Shown here: piece after piece, positions 1 through 9,470 of the stretch
Numbering within the stretch: the stretch's first letter is position 1
Layout of the letters: each line of letters opens with the position of its first letter
Source: an uncultured Lachnospiraceae bacterium
GTDB lineage: Bacteria > Bacillota > Clostridia > Lachnospirales > Lachnospiraceae
Direction: 5' to 3'
NCBI GenBank assembly: GCA_905209075.1
Contig: CAJLRL010000007.1
Span: 31,837-95,836 of the forward strand
Length of the DNA: 64,000 nucleotides
The notes under the pieces: model-generated
What the model was told of the DNA's origin: nothing
The model's input: the letters and a program-made list of their open reading frames with translations, nothing else
Databases searched by the model: none
Program-made: the position numbers and the translations under genes

Positions 1-417
1 CTGACAGACACAGCAGTATTACCTGCAAGAGGAAGTGAATATGCGGCAGGCTATGACCTGTATGCTGATTGCAAGGAAAGTATCACGATAGAACCTCATG
101 AAACTGCAAAAATCGGAACAGGACTTTCGATGGAAATACCGGATGGATATTTCGGTGCAGTATTTGCAAGAAGCGGTCTTGCTTCAAAGCAGGGACTAAG
201 ACCTGCAAATTGTGTTGGAGTGTGTGACAGCGATTACAGAGGAGAATACATTGTGGCATTGCACAATGATTCACAGATAAAACAGATAATTAATCCCGGA
301 GACAGAATTGCACAGCTTGTCGTAATGCCATATCTGGCAGTTACTTTTACCGAGTGTGATGAACTTTCGGAAACAAAAAGGGCGGCAGGAGGTTTTGGTT
401 CAACCGGGAAAAATTAA
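1..417 (+). CDS. dut: dUTP diphosphatase (dUTPase), 5' end cut by window edge
   Basis: Hydrolyses dUTP to dUMP and pyrophosphate, keeping uracil out of DNA and supplying dTMP synthesis; a cytosolic trimer in this family. The reading frame is open from base 1, and 138 residues are visible. Trimeric dUTPase motifs are clear: AAGYDLYA (motif 1), ARSGLASKQGL (motif 2), GVCDSDYRGEY (motif 3, with the catalytic Asp), and a C-terminal Gly-rich arm RAAGGFGSTGKN (motif 5). The family is about 140-150 residues, so only a few N-terminal residues lie outside the window. An internal ATG at 130 is not the start, because motif 1 lies upstream of it. The next gene begins 30 bases downstream. Identification is firm. 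Confidence 0.95.
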   Translation: MTDTAVLPARGSEYAAGYDLYADCKESITIEPHETAKIGTGLSMEIPDGYFGAVFARSGLASKQGLRPANCVGVCDSDYRGEYIVALHNDSQIKQIINPGDRIAQLVVMPYLAVTFTECDELSETKRAAGGFGSTGKN

Positions 418-446
418 TAAATAACATCATAAGGAGGGTTTTTACT

Positions 447-1088
447 ATGGAAAATCGAATTGTAAAATTTAAATCTAAAGAGAGTGGCACATTAAACTTA
501 CATGCAATTCCGGGACATTTTGCCACGACACATTCACATATCAATTATTATGTAGATGTCACAAGTATAAAGACGAGGGCTTCAGAAGCGAAGGAAGCCG
601 CAAAAATATTGCAGACGAAGATGCCAAGAGGGGCTTACATTGATACGATCGTCTGTATGGACGGAACCCAGATGATAGGAGCTTTTTTAAGTGAAGAAAT
701 TGAAAAAGCAGGCATTATGTCAATAAATACACATGAGACTACATATGTTGTCGCACCGGAGATAAACAATGAAGGTCAGATGATATTCAGGGATAATAAC
801 AAAGGCGCAATAGCGGGAAAACATGTTGTGCTTCTTCTTGCGACTACGACGACAGGAGAGACAATAAAAAGAGCGCTTGAGTGTATAAGTTACTATGGCG
901 GAGAAGTGGTCTGTGTGGCTTCGGTATTTTCTACGATTGATAATGTGGATGGAGTAGAGGTTGAAAAGCTTTTCGACAAGGATGATGTCATAAATTACGA
1001 AGCATATCCTGTCACTGATTGTCCATTCTGCAAAAAAGGACATAAAATAGAAGCAATGGTAAATGGTTTCGGATATTCAAAGCTCTAA
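447..1088 (+). CDS. Type I phosphoribosyltransferase-like protein (OPRT-related), degenerate PRPP loop
   Basis: A 213-residue cytosolic protein with a type I phosphoribosyltransferase (orotate PRTase-like) fold signature. A hydrophobic strand runs into a TTTTGETI turn (residues about 126-140), followed by a helix and the strand EVVCVASVF. In active PRTases the strand normally carries two acidic residues just before the Thr/Gly turn; here that position reads LLLATTTTG, so the acidic pair is missing. Near the C terminus CPFCKKGH (192-199) could be half of a metal site. The start is well placed behind AAGGAGGG. It follows dut by 30 bases, so the two may be cotranscribed. The substrate is unknown; it may be regulatory or bind a nucleotide rather than catalyse. 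Confidence 0.6.
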   Translation: MENRIVKFKSKESGTLNLHAIPGHFATTHSHINYYVDVTSIKTRASEAKEAAKILQTKMPRGAYIDTIVCMDGTQMIGAFLSEEIEKAGIMSINTHETTYVVAPEINNEGQMIFRDNNKGAIAGKHVVLLLATTTTGETIKRALECISYYGGEVVCVASVFSTIDNVDGVEVEKLFDKDDVINYEAYPVTDCPFCKKGHKIEAMVNGFGYSKL

Positions 1089-1284
1089 AGGCTGTCAATT
1101 TTGCACTATTGGCAGGAAAAATATTAGAACATTTAACAAGGTTCGTCATTTTGACAACAACCCATATGATAATTTGTCGGATTGACGATAGCCAATTGAG
1201 GGATGATTTTGTATTATAAAGATACAAACAAACAAGGTGATTGTGAAGTCGATCACATATGATACGCAGGAGGTATTTTAAGAA
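1089..1284 (+). promoter_or_regulatory. 196-base leader with a dyad, upstream of the MsmX-type ATPase gene
   Basis: The gap holds an imperfect dyad. TCGTCA (1143-1148) pairs with TGACGA (1183-1188), and inside it GACAA (1153-1157) pairs with TTGTC (1174-1178). GGCT at 1090-1093 can also pair with AGCC at 1189-1192. TATTAT or TATAAA near 1212-1220 could be a -10 box, but I find no -35 at proper spacing. The ribosome site AGGAGG sits just before the start at 1285. It may be a structured leader or an operator region; function unknown. Confidence 0.35.
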
Positions 1285-2397
1285 ATGGCAAGTTTATCAT
1301 TAAAGAATATTTGCAAAGTATATTCAAACGGATTTGAAGCAGTTAAAGATTTCAACCTTGAGGTTGAAGATAAGGAGTTCATCATCTTCGTAGGACCATC
1401 TGGATGTGGTAAATCTACAACACTCCGTATGATCGCTGGTCTTGAGGAGATTTCTTCAGGAGAACTCATCATCGATGGAAAACTTATGAATGATGTAGAG
1501 CCAAAGGATCGTGATATCGCAATGGTATTCCAGAACTATGCTCTTTACCCACATATGACAGTATTTGATAACATGGCATTCGGACTTAAGCTTAGAAAAG
1601 TTCCAAAGGATGAGATCAAAGCTAAAGTTGAGGAAGCAGCAAGAATCCTTGACCTTGAGAAATTATTAGACCGTAAACCAAAAGCTTTATCAGGTGGACA
1701 GAGACAGCGTGTTGCCATGGGTCGTGCGATCGTTCGTAATCCTAAGGTATTCCTTATGGATGAGCCTTTATCAAACCTTGATGCAAAACTTCGTGTACAG
1801 ATGAGATCTGAGATTTCTTCATTACATAACAGATTAGGTGCTACGATCATCTACGTTACACATGATCAGACAGAGGCTATGACACTTGGAACAAGAATCG
1901 TTGTTCTTAAAGATGGTGTTATCATGCAGGTAGACAGCCCACAGAAGCTTTACAATCAGCCAAACAACCTGTTCGTTGCAGGATTCATCGGATCACCACA
2001 GATGAACTTTGTAGATGCTCAGTGTGTTGTTGAGGGTGCTAAGGCTTCTCTTAAATTCGATAAATATCAGGTTGAGCTTCCAGCAGAGAAAGCTAAGAAA
2101 TTGATTGATGGCGGATATGCAGGAAAGACAGTTGTATTCGGTATCAGACCAGAGGATATCTATGATTCAGATGAGCATCTTGAGAAATTTGCTGCATCTA
2201 CAATCGAGGCAGATATTACAGGATACGAGTTACTTGGTGCAGAAGTATTATTATACTACTCACTTGCAGGAGCAAATATGACAGCAAGAGTAGATTCTGA
2301 TACAGAAGCACGTTTCGGAGATCACATTAAACTTGCATTAGATCCAAGCAAGATTCATGTATTCGACAAAGAAACAGAATTGACAATTACAAACTAG
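1285..2397 (+). CDS. MsmX/UgpC-type sugar ABC transporter ATPase, orphan
   Basis: A 370-residue ATPase of the carbohydrate-importing CUT1 family (MsmX, MsmK, UgpC, MalK). Walker A GPSGCGKST is at 37-45, signature LSGGQ at 135-139, Walker B VFLMDEP at 155-161 and the switch His in VTHDQTEA at about 193. The C-terminal third has the TOBE/OB regulatory folds of this family. No permease or binding protein lies nearby. In Firmicutes such a stand-alone ATPase commonly energises several sugar importers encoded elsewhere (MsmX in Bacillus); that role is inferred here. Codon choice looks biased towards a smaller set than in its neighbours, suggesting high expression. A strong terminator follows at 2431. 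Confidence 0.9.
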   Translation: MASLSLKNICKVYSNGFEAVKDFNLEVEDKEFIIFVGPSGCGKSTTLRMIAGLEEISSGELIIDGKLMNDVEPKDRDIAMVFQNYALYPHMTVFDNMAFGLKLRKVPKDEIKAKVEEAARILDLEKLLDRKPKALSGGQRQRVAMGRAIVRNPKVFLMDEPLSNLDAKLRVQMRSEISSLHNRLGATIIYVTHDQTEAMTLGTRIVVLKDGVIMQVDSPQKLYNQPNNLFVAGFIGSPQMNFVDAQCVVEGAKASLKFDKYQVELPAEKAKKLIDGGYAGKTVVFGIRPEDIYDSDEHLEKFAASTIEADITGYELLGAEVLLYYSLAGANMTARVDSDTEARFGDHIKLALDPSKIHVFDKETELTITN

Positions 2398-2430
2398 TCA
2401 TATAAAATTAAATAGTTGTAAATTAACTAG

Positions 2431-2457
2431 CCGGGTGTAGTTTTTACACCCGGTTTT
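2431..2457 (+). terminator. Intrinsic terminator after the ABC ATPase gene
   Basis: Perfect 9-bp stem CCGGGTGTA / TACACCCGG with a 5-base loop, followed by TTTT. It separates the ATPase gene from the downstream regulator gene. Confidence 0.9.
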
Positions 2458-2522
2458 AAATTTGAAAGTAACTATCCGGTTACAGTCAAATGCAGATTCA
2501 CGGATATATATAGGGTGGATAT

Positions 2523-3605
2523 ATGGTTACAAATCAGAAAATTAAGAAAACATTGGATGAAATAAAGCAGATCACACAAAAAGAAGTATTACTTTATTCA
2601 TCAAAAGCAAAATATGTAAGTGGGACAGATGAGGCAAAAGAAGATTATTCTATACTGGCAGAGAGGCTTATAGTCTCTGAAGAAGAATACATAATAGAAG
2701 AAAGCTGTGCAGCATTTGCAGTAGAAATAGATGGGGAACTTGAATACGTCATCATTATGCCAGATATACGGGATACTGTTGTTGGAAAGCTGGCAGCGTG
2801 TCAGATAAAAAATCTTGTCTTGGCAGAATCTGATCGATATGACAGAAATAATTTTATGCAGAATATAATTCTTGGCAATATGCTTAATGTCGATATCATT
2901 AATCGTGCCAAGAAATTACACATAGATAACAGACCAAGAGCAGTATATGTAATAGATACAGGAAAAAATAGCAATGAAATAGTACTTGAACTTGTCAAAA
3001 ATCTCTCTAATTTAAAAGGGGGAGATTTTGTTGTGTCAGTTGATGAACATAGTGTTGTACTTGTAAAAGACGTAGGTGAGACTGACAGGCTTAAACTTGA
3101 AAGCAGGCTAAGAGAGACGGCTGACAGTCTGGTCGATAATATCCTTACAGAGGCAATGATAAAGGTCAGAGTCGGATACAGTAACTTAAATGATGCTCTT
3201 ATAAAAATTGCAGATTCGTTCCAGGAAGCAAAACTTGCCCTTGAAGTAGGCAGGGTATTTTATGCGGAAAAGGAAGTTATATCATACGAGAAGCTCGGAA
3301 TTGGAAGACTTATATATCAGCTGCCGATGAGCCTTTGTGAAATGTTTATCAGGGAAGTTTTCGGGGAAAATGTACCAGAGATCCTTGATGATGAGGAGGC
3401 TATGTCTACAATAGCAAAATTCTTTGAAAATAATCTTAATATTTCAGAGACGGCAAGGCAGCTTTATGTGCACAGAAATACATTGGTATATAGACTTGAG
3501 CGTATTGAAAAGGCGATAGGACTTGACATACGGACATTTGACGATGCAATGACGTTTAAGATCGCAACAATGGTACTTGCACATATTCGTGACAATAGAA
3601 GATAG
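2523..3605 (+). CDS. PucR/CdaR-type transcriptional regulator
   Basis: A 360-residue cytosolic regulator. The C terminus (about 300-350) is the PucR-family helix-turn-helix: ISETARQLYVHRNTLVYR, then LERIEKAIGLDIR. The central region resembles the GGDEF-like linker of CdaR/PucR proteins. The N terminus is not an obvious sensor domain. Family members respond to small metabolites such as sugar acids or purine degradation products; the ligand here is unknown. The start ATG at 2523 follows AGGGTGG. It ends 14 bases before parE, so the two may be cotranscribed, but nothing else links them functionally. It could regulate the upstream sugar ATPase; that is inference only. Confidence 0.75.
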   Translation: MVTNQKIKKTLDEIKQITQKEVLLYSSKAKYVSGTDEAKEDYSILAERLIVSEEEYIIEESCAAFAVEIDGELEYVIIMPDIRDTVVGKLAACQIKNLVLAESDRYDRNNFMQNIILGNMLNVDIINRAKKLHIDNRPRAVYVIDTGKNSNEIVLELVKNLSNLKGGDFVVSVDEHSVVLVKDVGETDRLKLESRLRETADSLVDNILTEAMIKVRVGYSNLNDALIKIADSFQEAKLALEVGRVFYAEKEVISYEKLGIGRLIYQLPMSLCEMFIREVFGENVPEILDDEEAMSTIAKFFENNLNISETARQLYVHRNTLVYRLERIEKAIGLDIRTFDDAMTFKIATMVLAHIRDNRR

Positions 3606-3619
3606 AAGAGGAGACAGGT

Positions 3620-5545
3620 ATGGCAGATAAACAAACATACGACGAGAGCAGTATAGCAATCCTTGAGGGACTCGAAGCGGTAAGAAAAAGACCCGGAATG
3701 TATATCGGAAGCGTTACAACAAAAGGTCTTAATCACCTTATATATGAAATAGTAGACAACTCTGTGGACGAACATCTTGCAGGAGCATGTGATACGATAT
3801 GGGTTACACTTGAAAAAGATGGATCATGTACAGTTGAAGATAACGGACGTGGAATTCCGGTGGGGATGCATGCAAAAGGTGTATCGGCTGCACGAGTAGT
3901 ATTTTCAACACTCCATGCAGGAGGAAAATTTGATAATTCTGTATACAAGACAAGCGGTGGACTTCATGGGGTTGGTTCTTCGGTAGTAAATGCACTATCA
4001 ACATATATGGATGTCCAGATAAGCAGAGATGGTTATATACATCACGACCGCTATGAAAAAGGAGTTCCGACTGTAGAGCTTGAAAACGGACTTCTTCCTA
4101 CTATAGGAAAGACAAAAAAGACAGGAACAAAAATTAATTTCCTGCCGGATCCGGAAATTTTTGAAAAGACGAGATTTAAGGAGGAGGACGTAAAAAACCG
4201 TCTGAAGGAAACAGCATACTTAAATCCAAATCTTACTATCATTTTCGAGGATAAAAGAGCTGCAGAAACAGAACACATAGAATATCATGAGCCGGAAGGG
4301 ATAATAGGATTTGTAAAGGATCTGAATAAAAATATAGAAAAACTCCATGATGTAATATATTTCAGCGGCGAGAGCGAAGGGATAAAGGTTGAGGCTGCTT
4401 TTCAGTATACGAGTGAATTCCATGAAAATATTTTAGGATTCTGCAATAATATATACAATTCTGAGGGTGGAGCACATATTACTGGATTTAAGACAGCATT
4501 TACAGGAATAATCAATTCTTATGCCAGGGAGCTTGGAATATTAAAGGAAAAGGATGCTAATTTTAATGGAGCAGATGTGCGAAACGGAATGACGGCCGTT
4601 ATATCGGTAAAACATCCCGATCCACGATTTGAGGGGCAGACAAAGACTAAGCTTGACAATCAGGATGCAAACCGTGCCACTGCAAAGGTCACAAATGACG
4701 AGGTACCTTTGTTTTTTGATAAAAATCTGGAAATATTAAAAACGGTTATAAGCTGTGCAGAAAAAGCAGCAAAAATCAGAAAAGCGGAGGAAAAAGCAAA
4801 AACAAATCTGCTTACAAAACAAAAGTTTTCATTTGATTCAAATGGAAAACTTGCAAACTGTGAGAGCCGTGATGCATCTAAATGCGAAATATTTATCGTT
4901 GAGGGAGATTCTGCCGGAGGCTCAGCCAAAATGGCAAGAAACCGTATGTATCAGGCTATAATGCCTATAAGAGGAAAAATCTTAAATGTTGAAAAGGCAA
5001 GTATAGACAAAGTGCTTGCAAATGCAGAGATAAAAACAATGATAAATGCGTTCGGCTGCGGTTTTTCGGAAGGATACGGCAATGACTTCGATATAGAAAA
5101 ACTTCGTTATGATAAGATAATAATCATGGCCGATGCCGATGTTGATGGAGCACATATTTCAACACTTCTTCTTACGCTCTTCTTCAGATTTATGCCGCAG
5201 CTTATTTTGGAGGGACATGTGTATGTTGCAATGCCTCCTCTTTATAAGGTGATTCCGCAGAGAGGAGCGGAAGAATATCTTTATGATGATACAGCACTCG
5301 AAAAATACAGAAAAACACATAGCGGAGGCAGATTCACACTCCAAAGATATAAAGGTCTTGGAGAGATGGATGCTGAACAGCTTTGGGAAACAACACTAAA
5401 TCCCGAGACAAGAATGTTAAAGAGGGTTGAGATAGAAGATGGCCGAGCTGCCAATGATGTGACATCACTCCTTATGGGAAGCGATGTTCCACCGAGAAAG
5501 GAATTTATATACACACATGCCAATGATGCGCAGCTTGATGTTTAG
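3620..5545 (+). CDS. parE: Type IIA topoisomerase B subunit (topoisomerase IV ParE-like)
   Basis: A 641-residue ATPase subunit of a type IIA topoisomerase, which acts with the A subunit encoded next to it to pass duplex DNA and separate linked chromosomes. GHKL ATPase signatures are EIVDNSVDEH (43-52), DNGRGIP (74-80) and GGLHGVGSS (113-121). The TOPRIM motif EGDSAGGSAKMAR starts near 427 and the acidic DADVDGAH follows; PIRGKILNVEKA is conserved. Length fits ParE and GyrB equally. I favour ParE because the partner A subunit lacks the GyrA-box motif. It could instead be a second gyrase-like pair. The start has GAGGAG at good distance. Confidence 0.8.
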   Translation: MADKQTYDESSIAILEGLEAVRKRPGMYIGSVTTKGLNHLIYEIVDNSVDEHLAGACDTIWVTLEKDGSCTVEDNGRGIPVGMHAKGVSAARVVFSTLHAGGKFDNSVYKTSGGLHGVGSSVVNALSTYMDVQISRDGYIHHDRYEKGVPTVELENGLLPTIGKTKKTGTKINFLPDPEIFEKTRFKEEDVKNRLKETAYLNPNLTIIFEDKRAAETEHIEYHEPEGIIGFVKDLNKNIEKLHDVIYFSGESEGIKVEAAFQYTSEFHENILGFCNNIYNSEGGAHITGFKTAFTGIINSYARELGILKEKDANFNGADVRNGMTAVISVKHPDPRFEGQTKTKLDNQDANRATAKVTNDEVPLFFDKNLEILKTVISCAEKAAKIRKAEEKAKTNLLTKQKFSFDSNGKLANCESRDASKCEIFIVEGDSAGGSAKMARNRMYQAIMPIRGKILNVEKASIDKVLANAEIKTMINAFGCGFSEGYGNDFDIEKLRYDKIIIMADADVDGAHISTLLLTLFFRFMPQLILEGHVYVAMPPLYKVIPQRGAEEYLYDDTALEKYRKTHSGGRFTLQRYKGLGEMDAEQLWETTLNPETRMLKRVEIEDGRAANDVTSLLMGSDVPPRKEFIYTHANDAQLDV

Positions 5546-5705
5546 TATAGCGTTTTTAAATTAACTAAACCATATTACTTGCCTATTTTCCCGATAGCAC
5601 ATGCCAAAAATCCTCAGCGTAGCCCGCTACGCCTACGTTTTTTGACATGCACTTTCTGAAAAATATTCTGCGTAAATGGTTCAGTTATTTAGAAAACGCT
5701 ATACT
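5544..5705. repeat. 162-bp near-symmetrical palindrome between parE and parC (MITE-like)
   Basis: Outer arms AGTATAGCGTTTT (5544-5556) and AAAACGCTATACT (5693-5705) are complementary. Next inward, AAACCAT (5567-5573) pairs with ATGGTT (5676-5681). Further in, CATG and CAAAAA pair with TTTTTTG and CATG. The apex is a perfect GCGTAGC-CC-GCTACGC (5617-5632), and the centre of symmetry (5624.5) is exactly the middle of the element. It begins at the parE stop codon. As RNA it would fold into one long interrupted hairpin. A non-autonomous mobile repeat or a processing/attenuation hairpin are both possible. No second copy was noticed in the window. Confidence 0.75.
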
Positions 5706-5732
5706 AGTATAGTTATATAATGGAGAAAAATA

Positions 5733-7964
5733 ATGGATAATAATATAATTCAGACTGAATATTCAGATTTGATGAAAAAATCATATATTGATTATGCTAT
5801 GAGTGTTATAATCGCACGTGCGCTTCCGGATGTAAGAGACGGATTAAAGCCGGTTCAAAGAAGAACACTCTATGATATGCATGAGCTGGGAATAAAATAC
5901 GATAAGCCATATAGAAAGAGTGCACGTATCGTCGGAGATACGATGGGTAAATATCATCCGCACGGTGATTCATCGATCTATGATGCCATGGTAGTGATGG
6001 CACAGGAATTTAAAAAAGGGCTTCCACTTGTAGACGGACACGGAAATTTCGGTTCTATTGAAGGTGATGGTGCGGCTGCGATGCGTTACACGGAGGCACG
6101 CCTTGCGAAGGTCACACAGGAGGCATACCTTTCAGATCTCGATAAGAATGTGGTTGATTTTATACCTAATTATGATGAAACTGAAAAAGAACCTGAGGTT
6201 TTGCCGGTAAAGGTGCCTAATCTGCTCATAAACGGAGCGGAGGGTATTGCTGTAGGAATGGCGACAAGCATACCACCACATAACCTTGGTGAAGTTTTGG
6301 ATGGTGTCATAGCATATATGAAAAATCCTGATATAACTACAGGTGAGATGATGCAGTATATACCTGGACCGGATTTCCCGACAGGAGGTATAGTTGCAAA
6401 TAAAGATGACCTTCCTGCGATATATGAAAGCGGTCAGGGAAAAATTAAAATCCGTGGAAAAGTTGAGGTCGAAAAAGGAAAAGGTGGAAAAGACCGCCTT
6501 GTCATAACAGAGATACCATACACTATGATCGGTGCAAATATCGGAAAATTTTTGAATGATGTGTATGGACTTGTAGAGTCGAAGACAACAAACGATATAG
6601 TAGATATAACTAACCAGTCTTCAAAAGAGGGAATAAGGATCGTACTTGAATTAAAAAAAGGTGCAGATGTTGAGGCGCTTAAAAATCTTTTATATAAAAA
6701 GACGAAGCTTGAAGATACATTCGGTGTAAATATGCTTGCGGTAGCAGACGGAAGACCGGAGACAATGGGGATTATCCCCATAATAAAGCATCATGTAAAT
6801 TTCCAGTATGAGATCACAAGGAGAAAGTATGAAACACTTCTTGCAAAGGAAAAGGAAAAAGAAGAGGTGCAGGAAGGTCTTATAAAGGCATGCAATGTCA
6901 TAGACCTTATTATAGAAATCTTAAGAGGAAGCCATGATCTTAAGATGGCGAAGGCATGTCTTATTAACGGAGAGACAGAAGGAATCAGATTTAAGTCAAA
7001 AGCATCAGAGGGAATGGCTAAGCAGCTGTGTTTTACAGAGCGTCAGGCATCTGCAATACTTGAGATGAGACTGTACAAGCTTATAGGACTTGAGATCGAG
7101 GCTCTCATAAAAGAACATGAGGAGACTATTGCAAGGATAGCGGAATATACAGATATTCTTGCAAACAGGTCATCAATGGCAAAAGTTATAATAAAACAGA
7201 TAAAGTCTTTCAGAAAGGAATATTCGCATGAAAGAAGAACTGTCATAGATAACTTAAAAGAAGCAGTCATTGTAAAAAAAGCAATAGAAGAAACAGACGT
7301 TGTATTTCTTATGGATAGATTCGGATACGCCAAAACTGTTGATAAATCTGTATATGAGAGGAATAAGGAGACAGCTGATTCGGAAAATAAATATATTTTC
7401 AAAGTAAAAAACACAGGTAAAATCTGTATTTTTACAAGCACAGGGGATCTGCATATCATAAAAGTACTTGATCTTCCATACGGAAAATTCAGGGACAAGG
7501 GAACTCCTATAGATAATGTAAGCAATTATGACAGCAGCAAGGAAAACTTTGTCTGCATATGTCCGCTTGAGGCTATCATGGATAAGAAAGTGCTCTTTGC
7601 AACAAAGACAGCTATGATAAAGCTTGTTTCAGGAAGTGAATTTGATGTGAGCAGGAAAACATCGCTTGCAACAAAATTGTCTGATGATGATGAAATAGTT
7701 TATATAGGTGTTGTGGATGAAACACAGACAATGGTAATGCGCACTGTAAAAGAAGTATTTCTTAGAATATCATGTGACACAATTCCTGAAAAGAAAAAGG
7801 CTGCTGTGGGAGTAAGAGGCATGCGCCTTGAAAGAAATGATGAACTGAAAAATGTATATATTTTATCAGACGATGACAGTGTTGAGGTTGAGGTTAAAGG
7901 AAAACAGATTGCATTAAACAGACTTCACATTGCAAATAGAGATACAAAAGGCGTAAAAAAATAG
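5733..7964 (+). CDS. parC: Type IIA topoisomerase A subunit (topoisomerase IV ParC-like)
   Basis: A 743-residue DNA-cleaving subunit paired with the upstream B subunit. The winged-helix cleavage core is at the N terminus, with active Tyr119 in [10 protein letters not shown]. The quinolone-contact helix reads [12 protein letters not shown] (75-86), with Ser80 and Asp84, the drug-sensitive state. The tower and coiled-coil region follow, then a C-terminal beta-propeller from about 500 on. No QRRGGKG-type GyrA box was found; the last blade has [11 protein letters not shown]. Together with a length shorter than typical GyrA (above 800), this favours ParC. The 188-base gap to parE is filled by a palindrome. 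The start follows GGAG. Confidence 0.8.
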   Translation: MDNNIIQTEYSDLMKKSYIDYAMSVIIARALPDVRDGLKPVQRRTLYDMHELGIKYDKPYRKSARIVGDTMGKYHPHGDSSIYDAMVVMAQEFKKGLPLVDGHGNFGSIEGDGAAAMRYTEARLAKVTQEAYLSDLDKNVVDFIPNYDETEKEPEVLPVKVPNLLINGAEGIAVGMATSIPPHNLGEVLDGVIAYMKNPDITTGEMMQYIPGPDFPTGGIVANKDDLPAIYESGQGKIKIRGKVEVEKGKGGKDRLVITEIPYTMIGANIGKFLNDVYGLVESKTTNDIVDITNQSSKEGIRIVLELKKGADVEALKNLLYKKTKLEDTFGVNMLAVADGRPETMGIIPIIKHHVNFQYEITRRKYETLLAKEKEKEEVQEGLIKACNVIDLIIEILRGSHDLKMAKACLINGETEGIRFKSKASEGMAKQLCFTERQASAILEMRLYKLIGLEIEALIKEHEETIARIAEYTDILANRSSMAKVIIKQIKSFRKEYSHERRTVIDNLKEAVIVKKAIEETDVVFLMDRFGYAKTVDKSVYERNKETADSENKYIFKVKNTGKICIFTSTGDLHIIKVLDLPYGKFRDKGTPIDNVSNYDSSKENFVCICPLEAIMDKKVLFATKTAMIKLVSGSEFDVSRKTSLATKLSDDDEIVYIGVVDETQTMVMRTVKEVFLRISCDTIPEKKKAAVGVRGMRLERNDELKNVYILSDDDSVEVEVKGKQIALNRLHIANRDTKGVKK

Positions 7965-7989
7965 GTGTGGAAGTATCCACACCTATTTT
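7961..7989 (+). terminator. Intrinsic terminator overlapping the parC stop codon
   Basis: Perfect 11-bp stem ATAGGTGTGGA / TCCACACCTAT with an AGTA loop, followed by TTT. The parC stop codon (7962-7964) lies inside the 5' arm. Confidence 0.88.
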
Positions 7990-8027
7990 GAATATTCAAA
8001 TTTATAAAAATGGATGAAAGGAAATAT

Positions 8028-8684
8028 ATGAAAGCAATTTTATTTGATCTTGATGGAACACTTATTGATTCTTCGGAAGGGATTACAAAGTCAGCACAGT
8101 ATGCTCTGGCGCATTTCGGTATAGATGAGCCGGATTTAACGAAAATATATTTTTTTATAGGACCACCACTTATAGACACATTTATGAACCACTATGGATT
8201 TTCAAGGGAACAGGCTGTGGAGGCAGTGGCGGTATACAGGGAAAGATATCATAAAGTGGGAATATTTGAGTGCTCACTTTACCCGGGCGTAAAAGAATGT
8301 ATAGAAGAACTTAAAAGACAGGGATATATGATAGGGATGGCATCATCAAAGCCGGAAGAATCATGCAGGCGTATACTTGAACATTTTGGCATACTCGGGC
8401 TATTTGATGATGTAGTTGGGGCAACTATGGATGGACGCATTGATACAAAAGAGGAAGTACTTAATGAAGTAATGCGCAGATGGAGTGAAATCCCAAAAGA
8501 AGAAATGTGTCTGATCGGAGACACGATGTTTGATATAGATGGAGCTAATATGGTCGGAGTGCCAAGCATAGCGGTAAGCTTTGGTTTTGGAAATGTGGAT
8601 GAGATGCTAAAAGCCGGTGCAAAGACGGTGATCGATGATCTTAGGGAGCTTCCGGCCAAAATAAAAGAAATTTTTCAGAGGTAA
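8028..8684 (+). CDS. HAD-superfamily phosphatase, phosphoglycolate phosphatase-like
   Basis: A 218-residue soluble hydrolase of HAD subclass IA. Catalytic motif I is FDLDGT, with Asp7 as nucleophile and Asp9 as acid/base; motif II is ASSKPEES; motif IV is IGDTMFDIDGA. A helical cap lies between motifs I and II, as in phosphoglycolate phosphatase/PpaX-like enzymes. The specific substrate is not predictable. I start at the ATG at 8028, where AAAGGA lies about eight bases upstream and the motif follows immediately. An ATG 18 bases earlier has no ribosome site. The CPBP gene follows 9 bases after the stop, so the two form an operon. Confidence 0.85.
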   Translation: MKAILFDLDGTLIDSSEGITKSAQYALAHFGIDEPDLTKIYFFIGPPLIDTFMNHYGFSREQAVEAVAVYRERYHKVGIFECSLYPGVKECIEELKRQGYMIGMASSKPEESCRRILEHFGILGLFDDVVGATMDGRIDTKEEVLNEVMRRWSEIPKEEMCLIGDTMFDIDGANMVGVPSIAVSFGFGNVDEMLKAGAKTVIDDLRELPAKIKEIFQR

Positions 8685-8693
8685 AAGGATTTA

Positions 8694-9470
8694 ATGGAGA
8701 ACAGATTAAGATTAAGAACGGTTATATGGGAGATAATTTTTCCATTGGTGCTTTATTATATAGCATTTTTAAGCACTATGTATTTTATATTTGCATTCAT
8801 AGGCAGGTCTTCTGCAACATATATGGTGGCACAGATAATCGCAGCTGCAGTTACAATTCCTCTTATGTATTTTGCAAGTTATAAACCAACGCAGGAGGCA
8901 TTTTCTGGAAAACCGCACATATCAAAAGAGCTTGGTATAAATATTATATATATCGTGGTTATAACGCTTCTTATATCACTTGCGCTAAATAATATAATCT
9001 CAATGACACCTCTTGTTCGGATGTCGGGTGGATATGCGCAGGCAAATGAAAATTTTTATGGAAGTACGCTGATGCTTGAGCTTATAGGTTCGGCGATTCT
9101 TTCTCCGATAATGGAAGAACTGGTATTCAGAGGCATTGTGTTTGGAAATCTTAGGAAGATCACGAGTACAGGTACTGCGATTTTTTTATCGGCATTTTTG
9201 TTTGGAATTGTACATTTTAACATAGTACAGTTCATATATGCATTTCTGTTTGGGATAGTACTTGCACTATTCATGTATAAATCAGGTCATATGTATGCTG
9301 CGATGGTAGGTCATATCGCAGCAAATGCATTTGCAGTATTACGGACGGAATGTAATATTTTAACTTGGACGATGGATGGCAGTGCAGTGGCATGGACATT
9401 ATCGATCATATTGCTTGTAGTAGGAAGTATGATTCTAGGGTATTATGTAAAAAGAAAAATCACAGGATAA
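8694..9470 (+). CDS. CPBP-family intramembrane glutamic protease (CAAX protease-like)
   Basis: A 258-residue polytopic membrane protein with about seven or eight hydrophobic segments. The family's catalytic motifs are present: EELVFRG (Glu141-Glu142, Arg146), FGIVHF (His174) and GHIAANAFA (His207, Asn211). Bacterial members process peptides or signalling proteins in the membrane and sometimes give immunity to bacteriocins; the substrate here is unknown. AAAGGA lies just upstream of the start. No bacteriocin gene is adjacent, so a housekeeping or regulatory role is as likely. Confidence 0.85.
   Translation: MENRLRLRTVIWEIIFPLVLYYIAFLSTMYFIFAFIGRSSATYMVAQIIAAAVTIPLMYFASYKPTQEAFSGKPHISKELGINIIYIVVITLLISLALNNIISMTPLVRMSGGYAQANENFYGSTLMLELIGSAILSPIMEELVFRGIVFGNLRKITSTGTAIFLSAFLFGIVHFNIVQFIYAFLFGIVLALFMYKSGHMYAAMVGHIAANAFAVLRTECNILTWTMDGSAVAWTLSIILLVVGSMILGYYVKRKITG

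Noticed and set aside
720..1043. Minus-strand frame of 107 codons inside the OPRT-like gene
   Set aside because: Shadow of the + strand gene; composition is not protein-like and no ribosome site is present.
5713..5722. TATAAT at 5716 as parC promoter
   Set aside because: Transcription would begin only a few bases before the start codon and leave no ribosome site; the hexamer is likely chance in AT-rich sequence.
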